Virus record (IMG/VR): IMGVR_UViG_3300042539_000943 | Location: 1 to 39,525 of that record | Length of the DNA stretch: 39,525 bases | Strand: one strand, 5' to 3' | Origin: a virus | In this document: positions 33,799-39,515 of the stretch, one piece after another | Layout: the number at the start of each line of letters is the position of its first letter | How positions within the stretch are numbered: the stretch's first letter is position 1 | The notes under the pieces: generated by a model | What the model saw: only the letters and a program-made list of their open reading frames with translations | Database searches by the model: none | What the model was told of the DNA's origin: nothing | Made by a program: the position numbers and the translations under genes

Positions 33799-34311
33799 TT
33801 AACCGAACCCACTCTCCGCTCTTCTATTTCGTTCGTCACTATAATGAATTTCATTTTCCCTATTGACTTCTTTAACGGCATCGTTAAATGACAAAAAAGA
33901 ATCTTTGTGACTTAAAATAAATTTTAACGCATCCTCATATCCAAATGTTTGTGATGTTCCTTTTTCATCGTTATCCTTATACGTATGGATTTCTATTTCC
34001 TCATCATTTATGAAATAAATATTAAAATCCATGTGACCCTTGCATCTAATAAAATATTCATTACCGTCAAATGTTTCCAACAAAATATCGTTTTTTTCTA
34101 AATCATTTTCCATTGATTTTTTAATATTAAAGTCTTCTTTATCATATCTAGGTTGTTCATCATAATCCGGTTCCGATGGTTCACTATAATCTCTATATTG
34201 TGAATGGGTCATCATTGGTTCACCATCATCGTTAAAAGGTTGTTCATTCATTAATTTTTTCATCATATTTTTTATTTGATGAATCTCTTCCTTTAATGTT
34301 TGTTTTTTCAT
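33799..34311 (-). CDS. Acidic protein with capsid-targeting-like N-terminus
   Basis: 170 residues. MKKQTLKEEIHQIKNMMKKLMNE then QPF ends in M-N-E, a variant of the site. Residues 25-55 (DDGEPMMTHSQYRD, EPDYDEQPRYDKEDF) look unstructured; the centre FDGNEYFIRCKGHMDFNIYFI is beta-rich. First gene of the minus block (box at 34325-34332), with its own terminator. Function unknown. Confidence 0.62.
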   Translation of the reverse strand: MKKQTLKEEIHQIKNMMKKLMNEQPFNDDGEPMMTHSQYRDYSEPSEPDYDEQPRYDKEDFNIKKSMENDLEKNDILLETFDGNEYFIRCKGHMDFNIYFINDEEIEIHTYKDNDEKGTSQTFGYEDALKFILSHKDSFLSFNDAVKEVNRENEIHYSDERNRRAESGFG

Positions 34312-34324
34312 GATATTTTTTTAA

Positions 34325-34332
34325 ATAAATAT
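34325..34332 (-). promoter_or_regulatory. ATATTTAT box
   Basis: Exact ATATTTAT on the coding strand, 13 bases before the ATG at 34311. Confidence 0.45.
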
Positions 34333-34590
34333 ATTCTAAATAAAAAAAACGGCATTTACTATTTTTTTAAAAATTTACCGGAAATTCTAGAAAGGGTTTT
34401 TGGTCTTTTTTCAAATTTTTAGATTTTTTCCCAAAATTTTTTTTTCAGAAATAGGGGTTACTTTTAAGTTTTCAGATTTTTTCTGGAAAATTTCCAGAAC
34501 GGATTTTCAATAAAAAGTCAATTTTTCAGATTTTTTCCGGAAAAATTTCTGTTAAGGTATTGTCCCCCTTTTTATTCTCCTTTTTTTTTC
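34333..34590. other. Non-coding A/T-tract region with repeated AGATTTTTT-C motifs
   Basis: About 260 bases without a gene. TTTTTAGATTTTTTCC and TTTTCAGATTTTTTC recur near 34417, 34474 and 34523, each followed by GGAAA-type runs that pair with TTTCC, so several weak hairpins are possible. The end (34539-34569) recurs downstream of the cassette. Confidence 0.6.
34539..34569 (+). repeat. Left copy of the direct repeat flanking the nuclease cassette
   Basis: GGAAAAATTTCTGTTA then AGGTATTGTCCCCC. The right copy (36909-36939) agrees at most positions and ends in the same TATTGTCCCCC. Confidence 0.6.
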
Positions 34591-34610
34591 GTATACTTTT
34601 TAAAAAAAGA
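34591..34610 (+). promoter_or_regulatory. Candidate promoter GTATACTTT-TAAAAA-GA
   Basis: GTATACTTTTTAAAAAAAGA, four bases before the ATG at 34615; almost identical to the string before the gene at 13173. Confidence 0.35.
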
Positions 34611-34614
34611 AGAA

Positions 34615-35592
34615 ATGATAGGAAAAAACAATCAAAAGAAATTAAAAGAAAAGAGACGATTTATCCTAAGTAGATTGGTCGAATTGGGCCACCTACCACC
34701 AAATAAAGAAGAATACACTTCAGAACAACAAGTTATATATGACAACATAGTCAATTTAGATTTTAGTTATTGGGAAGAGGTAAAAAATAAATATGGATGG
34801 GGCGTTAGAGAAAGGCTATCTCCCGACGAAATTTATTTTAGAGAAAAAAGAGCGCGGGTTAGAAATTATCTTAGGGAAAATAATATTCTACCACTATATG
34901 GTCAACCACTCAATGACGAGCAACAAAAAATAATTGATGAAATTGAAAAAAACGATTTTACTTATTTCGAGAAATTAAAAATAGAAAAACGACAAATTCT
35001 TAAAGAGAATACACCTTTACCTAAAAACAATGATGAAGTAAAATCTCCTAAGGTTATTAATGAAAAACCCAAAAAATTAAGTGATTTGCCCGGTTATACC
35101 GCAACATCCCTACCCAAAAATGTTTTCCATAGACTCAGAATGTGCCAAATTTTACCACCATTAGGTGATGAGTTAAATGAAACCCAACAAATGATTGTGG
35201 ATGACGTTAATAAAAATTGGTTGGGTAAAACAAAAAATCATTATGTTATTAAGTACGTTGAACACAGTACCCCTGAGGGTAGGTTGTTATATAGACTTTA
35301 TAAATCTCATTTGGATTTTGGTTTTAATTTTAACCTCACAATTAATGACATCGTGATTCCCGAAAAATGTCCATTATTGGAAGTACCTTTATCTACCGAC
35401 CCGAAAGATTTTAATAAACCAAATTATTATACATGTGATAGAATCGATTCATCTAAAGGTCTTGTAAAAGGTAATATTCAGGTTATTTCATTAAGAGCAA
35501 ACAAGATGAAAAATAAGGCAACAGAAAACGAACTTTTAATATTTGCCACAAATGGTTTAAAAATTTTAAATTCTATTGAAAATGCGTTATAA
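34615..35592 (+). CDS. HNH/endonuclease VII-like nuclease with three N-terminal repeats
   Basis: 325 residues. Three ~40-residue repeats (about 14-56, 79-121 and 168-206) share the pattern L...I/LP...L...EQQ.I.D.I..NDF.Y. The C-terminal domain from 250 reads KCPLLEVPLS, YTCDRIDSSKGLVKGN and VISLRANKMKNKATENEL, the core of a widespread phage HNH/endonuclease VII-like family (CP-x-L...DRIDxxKGYVxGN...SxRAN). It would cut DNA; a homing role is likely. It overlaps the next gene by 17 bases. Confidence 0.75.
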   Translation: MIGKNNQKKLKEKRRFILSRLVELGHLPPNKEEYTSEQQVIYDNIVNLDFSYWEEVKNKYGWGVRERLSPDEIYFREKRARVRNYLRENNILPLYGQPLNDEQQKIIDEIEKNDFTYFEKLKIEKRQILKENTPLPKNNDEVKSPKVINEKPKKLSDLPGYTATSLPKNVFHRLRMCQILPPLGDELNETQQMIVDDVNKNWLGKTKNHYVIKYVEHSTPEGRLLYRLYKSHLDFGFNFNLTINDIVIPEKCPLLEVPLSTDPKDFNKPNYYTCDRIDSSKGLVKGNIQVISLRANKMKNKATENELLIFATNGLKILNSIENAL

Positions 35593-36382
35593 GTACAATG
35601 AATATAAAAAAACTTGGTCACAAGCCAACAAATCAATAATCAATTTAAATAAAAAAAGAAGTGAATTAAAAACTAATTTGATTGATGTTGGGATTTTACC
35701 TAAAACCTACCCATACACAAAAAACCAAGAAGAATTAATGGATAAATTAAAATCGAATGATTTTGATGATATATTATCCCTTTTAAAAGAAAAAAATAAA
35801 GAGGTAAGAAAAAACAAATCCATAGAACGGAAAAAAATTATAAAAATTAAGAAGCAGACTGAAAAGGTTGACAAAAACAAAAGAAAAATTGAGGTTAGAT
35901 TAAATAAAATGGTGGACGCTGGTATATTACCAAAGGACTACCATAATTTAGAAACTGAACAACACAAAGTAATATATGATTTGGCGGTAAATCATTTGAC
36001 CCTACCACCACAAAAAATTATTTGGGAGTATATTAACGACGCAAACTTACTGACAAAACAAAAATATGTACACACTAAATTAAAGACAAAAGTATCTAGA
36101 GATTATTATAAGAAAAAAGGTAAATTCATGGACATTAAACCTGAAGATATCATTATAAATGAATATTGTCCATTTTTAGGTATTAAAATTGATTATAATA
36201 CCCACTCAAAAGAGTTTTTTAATAATGACTCACAAAGTGTCGATAGAATAGAAAATAGTAAGGGTTACGTAAAAAATAACGTATGGGTAATTTCACGATT
36301 GGCAAATCTTATGAAAAACGACGCAACAACTGAACAACTTAAAACTTTTTGTAAAAATATAATTTTAATGTATGCAAAATAA
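35576..36382 (+). CDS. Paralogous HNH/endonuclease VII-like nuclease with two N-terminal repeats
   Basis: 268 residues (an ATG six bases later is equally possible). Repeats at about 30-72 (LIDVGILPKTYPYTKNQEEL) and 106-146 (MVDAGILPKDYHNLETEQHK) belong to the same family as the first gene's. The nuclease core is YCPFLGIKIDYN, SVDRIENSKGYVKNN and VISRLANLMKNDATTEQL. A Lys-rich linker (74-105) separates the repeats. It overlaps both neighbours, so the three genes form one operon. Confidence 0.75.
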   Translation: MKMRYKYNEYKKTWSQANKSIINLNKKRSELKTNLIDVGILPKTYPYTKNQEELMDKLKSNDFDDILSLLKEKNKEVRKNKSIERKKIIKIKKQTEKVDKNKRKIEVRLNKMVDAGILPKDYHNLETEQHKVIYDLAVNHLTLPPQKIIWEYINDANLLTKQKYVHTKLKTKVSRDYYKKKGKFMDIKPEDIIINEYCPFLGIKIDYNTHSKEFFNNDSQSVDRIENSKGYVKNNVWVISRLANLMKNDATTEQLKTFCKNIILMYAK

Positions 36383-36839
36383 ACCGATACCCGATTTTGA
36401 AAACGACTATTGTTTAACCGACGATGGTATGGTAGTGGATTTACAAACAGGTAAATTTAAAAAATATTACTTTAGAGGTAACGATACAAAACCTAGAGTG
36501 GATTTATATAAAAATGGTAGACTCGAAATTTCCATGTATGTTGAAGATTTGATATGTGAAACTTTATTTGGTAAGATTGCTAAAGGATATTATAAGTTAA
36601 AATTCAGGGACGGGGATGAAACTAATCTATCATTAAGTAATATTGAGATTTACGCGAACGACTCTTATGAAACAAAAATCCAAATTAAGAAACCAAAAAA
36701 AATATACCATCTCACAATTGACGGTTCCGTGGTAATTAACCAAAATGAAATTGATGAGGTGATTGAGTTAAACACTAAGAACTCATTAGAAAGAGAAAAA
36801 ATGAGGAGAGAACGTACCAAAAAAAGACCACTTTCCTAA
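36372..36839 (+). CDS. NUMOD4/HNH-associated-like protein lacking a nuclease core
   Basis: 155 residues. IPDFENDYCLTDDGMVVDLQTGKFKKYY is like the NUMOD4 motif at the start of phage HNH homing enzymes, and YVEDLICETLFG plus RDGDETNLSLSNIEIY match the region around the second HNH helix (LV...F...DGxxxNxxxxNL). The catalytic His pair is missing, so it may bind DNA without cutting. The C-terminus is basic (REKMRRERTKKRPLS). It overlaps the upstream gene by 11 bases. Confidence 0.6.
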   Translation: MQNKPIPDFENDYCLTDDGMVVDLQTGKFKKYYFRGNDTKPRVDLYKNGRLEISMYVEDLICETLFGKIAKGYYKLKFRDGDETNLSLSNIEIYANDSYETKIQIKKPKKIYHLTIDGSVVINQNEIDEVIELNTKNSLEREKMRRERTKKRPLS

Positions 36840-36908
36840 TTTTTGAAAATTTTTTCGGAAATTTTTTTTTCGTTTTTGACCATAAAGTCGAATTTTGGAA
36901 AAATTTCC

Positions 36909-36939
36909 GAAAAAATTTCGGCTAGACTATTGTCCCCCC
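36909..36939 (+). repeat. Right copy of the direct repeat flanking the nuclease cassette
   Basis: GAAAAAATTTCGGCTA then GACTATTGTCCCCC, imperfect copy of 34539-34569, same orientation. It begins 70 bases after the last cassette gene. Confidence 0.6.
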
Positions 36940-36969
36940 TATTTAGACCCCCAAAAAACATATTAACGA

Positions 36970-37025
36970 GGGGGGATACGGGAGGGGGGAGGGGTACACC
37001 CCTATGGTAGGGGGTAGGTACGGGG
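36970..37025 (+). other. G-rich tract with G-quadruplex potential
   Basis: G-runs of 6, 3, 6 and 4 at 36970-36994 separated by 1-4 bases, then further runs of 5 and 4 at 37010-37014 and 37022-37025. This is the most GC-rich spot in an AT-rich window. AGGGG-4-CCCCT can also form a short hairpin inside it. No gene from 36840 to 37413. Confidence 0.7.
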
Positions 37026-37054
37026 AGTTACTCTTCAGGGGACCTGGTAATGTA

Positions 37055-37098
37055 TTTGTCTGGATACGTTTCCAATGGTAACACAAATTCCAGACAAA
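37055..37098 (+). repeat. TGTCTGG/CCAGACA hairpin, copy 1
   Basis: TTTGTCTGGA (37055-37064) is the inverse of TCCAGACAAA (37089-37098). Interior differs from copies 2-4. Confidence 0.75.
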
Positions 37099-37155
37099 AA
37101 TTTTGCTGTCCCAGGGATGTCAAGTTGTTCGTGAAAAATTATTTTTCACCGATGG

Positions 37156-37185
37156 TTGTGGGTATGAAATTTGTTTGTATATTTG
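37156..37185 (+). promoter_or_regulatory. Bacteroidota-type promoter P1
   Basis: TTG at 37156-37158, 19-base spacer, TATATTTG at 37178-37185 (TAnnTTTG -7 class). Its 45-base neighbourhood is nearly identical to P3. No gene follows before terminator T1. Confidence 0.8.
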
Positions 37186-37189
37186 TGTG

Positions 37190-37252
37190 TTGTTTCATAG
37201 TTTAAAGGTGGAACCCTCACCAAGGATTATCAATCCTTCGGTGGGGGTTTTT
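37190..37252 (+). ncRNA. Candidate short RNA from P1 (about 60 nt)
   Basis: Between P1 and terminator T1 there is no start codon with a shared leader and no open frame. The transcript would be about 60 bases, two thirds of it the terminator stem (37212-37252). Expression is inferred. Confidence 0.45.
37212..37252 (+). terminator. Terminator T1 with extended stem
   Basis: AACCCTCACC / GGTGGGGGTT plus an inner AAGGATT-3-AATCCTT stem, then TTTTT. In place of the GAAA loop of T2-T5. Confidence 0.85.
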
Positions 37253-37334
37253 AATTTTATATCGGATTGGGAAGGGAATCCAGACAGATTTTGAAAAGTC
37301 CCGTGGATATCTATTCCTTTGATTGTTAATAACT

Positions 37335-37343
37335 TGTGGATAA
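37335..37343 (-). other. DnaA-box-like TTATCCACA upstream of P2
   Basis: TGTGGATAA on the plus strand, the perfect complement of TTATCCACA. Similar sites lie at 38528 (TGTGAATAA), 38057 (TGTGGATTA) and 39158. Confidence 0.4.
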
Positions 37344-37351
37344 ATTATTCG

Positions 37352-37379
37352 TTGTCTATTTGTTTTTTTATTATATTTG
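37352..37379 (+). promoter_or_regulatory. Bacteroidota-type promoter P2
   Basis: TTG at 37352-37354 and TATATTTG at 37372-37379, spacer 17. The leader TTAAACCTTTTACCTT precedes the ATG at 37414. Confidence 0.75.
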
Positions 37380-37413
37380 TGTCTTCAATTTTCACTCTTA
37401 AACCTTTTACCTT

Positions 37414-37704
37414 ATGTTCACCAAAGAAGAAATCCAAAACAACCTTCGTTCCAACCCGAAGTGGATTCATCGTTCTCTTGTTGTCCTATATGAACGACAG
37501 ACCTCCGATGAACAACAGACAGGTCAGACCTCCGTTTACAACAATAGGGGGTTCAATTCCTCCGATAGTCGGTATCTAACCTATTGTTCAAAGTGGGTAC
37601 TATCGGGTCGTACACTCAACGAGAAACACCTCCAAAAGTGTGGTAGTCGTTTACCAAAGTATTGGAAACAAATCCAAGACCTCATCAAAGAAAAGGGTAA
37701 CTAA
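37414..37704 (+). CDS. Small early protein of a conserved phage/plasmid family, unknown function
   Basis: 96 residues. MFTKEEIQNNLRSNPKWIHRSLVVLYERQTSDEQ, then GFNSSDSRYLTYCSKWVLSGRTLNEKHL, is a pattern (LYERQTxDEQ...GFNxxDxR...GRxL) that I recognise from phage and plasmid proteins of unknown role. Driven by P2 with the shared leader. The stop codon lies in a hairpin (37688-37715), then T2 follows. Confidence 0.7.
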   Translation: MFTKEEIQNNLRSNPKWIHRSLVVLYERQTSDEQQTGQTSVYNNRGFNSSDSRYLTYCSKWVLSGRTLNEKHLQKCGSRLPKYWKQIQDLIKEKGN

Positions 37705-37715
37705 ACCCTTTTCTT
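37688..37715 (+). terminator. Hairpin over the stop codon of the gene at 37414
   Basis: AAGAAAAGGGT-6-ACCCTTTTCTT, 11-bp perfect stem; the TAA is in the loop. Weak T-tract, so T2 may be the main stop. Confidence 0.65.
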
Positions 37716-37724
37716 GTATTATGA

Positions 37725-37753
37725 AACCCTCACCGAAAGGTGGGGGTTTTTTT
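37725..37753 (+). terminator. Terminator T2
   Basis: AACCCTCACCGAAAGGTGGG then GGTT and a T-tract: 10-bp stem with one G-U pair closed by a GAAA tetraloop. Confidence 0.9.
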
Positions 37754-37793
37754 GTTTTATCAAATTCTGATAGTCTGAAGACTCAAGGGGAAA

Positions 37794-37848
37794 TTTTGTC
37801 TGGAAAAGGTGTATGACACTTATCTTGTGTTATGGAAATCCAGACAAA
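37794..37848 (+). repeat. TGTCTGG/CCAGACA hairpin, copy 2
   Basis: TTTGTCTGGA at 37795-37804 pairs with TCCAGACAAA at 37839-37848. Interior holds GTGTATGACAC, itself a 4-bp hairpin. Almost identical to copy 3. Confidence 0.8.
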
Positions 37849-37902
37849 TATTTTACGGTGCCTAAGATGTCAAGTTCTTGAAGAATTATTTTTCACCGAT
37901 GG

Positions 37903-37932
37903 TTGTGGGTATGAAATTTGTTTGTATATTTG
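37903..37932 (+). promoter_or_regulatory. Bacteroidota-type promoter P3
   Basis: TTG at 37903-37905, spacer 19, TATATTTG at 37925-37932. Near-duplicate of P1. No gene before T3. Confidence 0.8.
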
Positions 37933-37937
37933 TGTGA

Positions 37938-37990
37938 AGCATTTTTTCATGATTTTAGTTTTGACCCTCACCGAAAGGTGGGGGTTTTTA
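37938..37990 (+). ncRNA. Candidate short RNA from P3 (about 55 nt)
   Basis: As for P1: only a short segment separates promoter and terminator. An ATG at 37950 would read straight through the terminator and lacks the shared leader. Confidence 0.45.
37963..37990 (+). terminator. Terminator T3
   Basis: GACCCTCACCGAAAGGTGGG then GGTTTTT; same GAAA-loop stem as T2. Confidence 0.88.
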
Positions 37991-38012
37991 TTTTTATCTT
38001 GGATTGGAGGAA

Positions 38013-38063
38013 ATCCAGACAAATTTCCAACGACACGGGATGGAGAGGTTTCGGAATGTGGAT
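38013..38063 (+). repeat. 51-bp exact repeat, copy 1
   Basis: Identical to 39113-39163. Begins ATCCAGACAAATTTCC and ends TCGGAATGTGGAT, just upstream of P4 and P6. Confidence 0.95.
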
Positions 38064-38082
38064 TACTTATTTATGTAAAAGG

Positions 38083-38112
38083 TTGTGTATTATGGATTTA
38101 TGTGTATATTTG
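38083..38112 (+). promoter_or_regulatory. Bacteroidota-type promoter P4
   Basis: TTG at 38083-38085, spacer 19, TATATTTG at 38105-38112. Leader TTAAAACCTTTATT before the ATG at 38132. Confidence 0.8.
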
Positions 38113-38131
38113 TATCGTTAAAACCTTTATT

Positions 38132-38302
38132 ATGAAAAACATTTTTTGGATATTGGTTGTGGTGTTAATTTGGGTGTTATTAATGTTATTCCCTATGTTC
38201 TATGAATACAATAGGGAAAAAGTCCATCCAATGGTCGGATATTTTTGTCTTATTTTTCTTTGTCTTGGATTGTTCTTTGGGTTAAGTAAGATAAAAGATT
38301 AA
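38132..38302 (+). CDS. Small two-span membrane protein
   Basis: 56 residues from the ATG that ends the shared leader. MKNIFWILVVVLIWVLLMLF and YFCLIFLCLGLFFGL are two membrane segments joined by a short charged loop (EYNREKVHP). The host-facing role is unknown. Earlier in-frame ATGs overlap the promoter and terminator, so 38132 is the start. Confidence 0.7.
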   Translation: MKNIFWILVVVLIWVLLMLFPMFYEYNREKVHPMVGYFCLIFLCLGLFFGLSKIKD

Positions 38303-38318
38303 GTAACACAACACAAAT

Positions 38319-38347
38319 GACCCTCACCGAAAGGTGGGGGTTTTTTG
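38319..38347 (+). terminator. Terminator T4
   Basis: ACCCTCACCGAAAGGTGGGG then GTTTTTT; same GAAA-loop stem. Confidence 0.9.
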
Positions 38348-38385
38348 TTTTATCAAAATCTGATAGTCCGGAGTCTCTGGTTGGA

Positions 38386-38439
38386 TTTTGTCTGGAAAAG
38401 TGTATGACACTTATCTTGTGTTATGGAAATCCAGATAAA
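38386..38439 (+). repeat. TGTCTGG/CCAGACA hairpin, copy 3
   Basis: TTTTGTCTGGA at 38386-38396; partner is TCCAGATAAA (one base changed, G-U pair possible). Interior close to copy 2. Confidence 0.78.
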
Positions 38440-38564
38440 AATGCATGAGGACGACAGGTGGGTGTTCCACATAAAAAATCCAGACAGAATTCAAATCCCC
38501 ACTCGGTGTTCGTGTTGTGTTATAGAATGTGAATAAATTGTGGAAAACTTTTTTATCCAAATAG

Positions 38565-38594
38565 TTGTATGTAACAAATTTTGTATTATATTTG
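38565..38594 (+). promoter_or_regulatory. Bacteroidota-type promoter P5
   Basis: TTG at 38565-38567, spacer 19, TATATTTG at 38587-38594. Leader TTAAACCCTTTATT before the ATG at 38635. TGTGAATAA and TGTGGAAAA lie upstream. Confidence 0.8.
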
Positions 38595-38634
38595 TATATC
38601 AATTCGGTGGTCGAATTGTGTTAAACCCTTTATT

Positions 38635-38922
38635 ATGAAAAAAAGTTGGTCGATGTCCGATGATTCGGATTTTGATAGGGTAATCCTTACCCGTGATTTT
38701 GAAAAGTCACATTTGACCCCTCGTAGGATTGGGGTCTTAAAGGAGTTTGTTTCCCGTCACAATGAGGAGAACCGATACCCTTATGGAGTTTCCCCGAACG
38801 GGTATCGTTACACTTGTGGTTGTTCCCACGATTGTTGTGGGTGTCTTACTTCGGACACGATGTCACTACACTTCACACGGAACAATGTCGTTGTACGTCG
38901 GGAACAAAGTTTTAACTATTGA
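38635..38922 (+). CDS. Small Cys-rich early protein
   Basis: 95 residues from the ATG after the shared leader. MKKSWSMSDDSDFDRVIL, then YRYTCGCSHDCCGCLTSD, a dense Cys/His cluster that may bind zinc. No family recognised. Longer frames start inside P5, so 38635 is preferred. Confidence 0.65.
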   Translation: MKKSWSMSDDSDFDRVILTRDFEKSHLTPRRIGVLKEFVSRHNEENRYPYGVSPNGYRYTCGCSHDCCGCLTSDTMSLHFTRNNVVVRREQSFNY

Positions 38923-38946
38923 CCCACGTTTAACCTTGTGTTACAA

Positions 38947-38976
38947 AACCCTCACCGAAAGGTGGGGGTTTTTTTT
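38947..38976 (+). terminator. Terminator T5
   Basis: AACCCTCACCGAAAGGTGGG then GGTTTTTTTT; same GAAA-loop stem. Confidence 0.9.
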
Positions 38977-39010
38977 GTTACAATTTTTGGTCAGATGACG
39001 GGATGTGGGA

Positions 39011-39065
39011 TTTTGTCTGGAAAAGGTGTATGACACTTTCAATGTTGGTGGGAAATCCAGACAAA
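39011..39065 (+). repeat. TGTCTGG/CCAGACA hairpin, copy 4
   Basis: TTTTGTCTGGA at 39011-39021 pairs with TCCAGACAAA at 39056-39065. Shares GTGTATGACAC with copies 2 and 3, differs after it. Confidence 0.78.
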
Positions 39066-39112
39066 AATGCGGAAGGACGACAAGGTTGACAAGTGTGTCT
39101 TACATACAAAGA

Positions 39113-39163
39113 ATCCAGACAAATTTCCAACGACACGGGATGGAGAGGTTTCGGAATGTGGAT
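39113..39163 (+). repeat. 51-bp exact repeat, copy 2
   Basis: Identical to 38013-38063; runs into TGTGGATAA (39158-39166). Confidence 0.95.
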
Positions 39164-39184
39164 AACTTTTTATTGGTCAGGTGG

Positions 39185-39214
39185 TTGTATCTAATGAATC
39201 TTTTTGTATATTTG
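39185..39214 (+). promoter_or_regulatory. Bacteroidota-type promoter P6
   Basis: TTG at 39185-39187, spacer 19, TATATTTG at 39207-39214. Leader has a doubled TTAAACCCTTT before the ATG at 39243. Confidence 0.8.
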
Positions 39215-39242
39215 AATTGTTAAACCCTTTAAACCCTTTTTT

Positions 39243-39515
39243 ATGTTGTTACTTGATTTAGTTCTTGAAGAGTCCATCGGTAAACGAGTTCGTTGTATCA
39301 GTATGGAAAATGACCCCAATCCTATTGAACCTAATACAATAGGAACGATATACCACTATGGTTGTGGTATTCTCAATGTGGAGTGGGATAATGGTCGTAC
39401 ACTTGGTTTGATTGTTGATAAGGATAAGTTTGAAATTCTTGAAGAAACGAGAAGACCTCATCATTATCAATTGGTGTTACGGAAAGATGTCCTTGAACGG
39501 AATCTCAACTCATAA
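39243..39515 (+). CDS. DUF4314-like small protein
   Basis: 90 residues. IGKRVRCISMENDPNPIEPNTIGTIYHYG, then NVEWDNGRTLGLIVDKDKFEIL follows the DUF4314 pattern (GxRVxLxxMxDPxxxxxGTxGTV...WDNGxxL...D), an SH3-like small domain found in phages and mobile elements. The start follows the shared leader. No terminator is seen before the window ends. Confidence 0.75.
   Translation: MLLLDLVLEESIGKRVRCISMENDPNPIEPNTIGTIYHYGCGILNVEWDNGRTLGLIVDKDKFEILEETRRPHHYQLVLRKDVLERNLNS

Noticed and set aside
37103-37294. Small open frame across P1 and T1
   Set aside because: It runs through a promoter and a terminator stem, so the frame is chance.
37832-38131. Open frame across P3, T3 and P4 into the small membrane protein
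   Set aside because: The first 100 codons cover repeats, promoters and a terminator; only the part after the shared leader at 38132 looks coding.
38581-38634. Upstream part of the Cys-rich early gene
   Set aside because: It overlaps the TATATTTG element; the start after the shared leader fits all sister genes.
36970-39163. CRISPR array from repeated CCAGACA units
   Set aside because: Repeats differ in spacing and length and lie between promoters and genes; there are no equal spacers and no cas genes.
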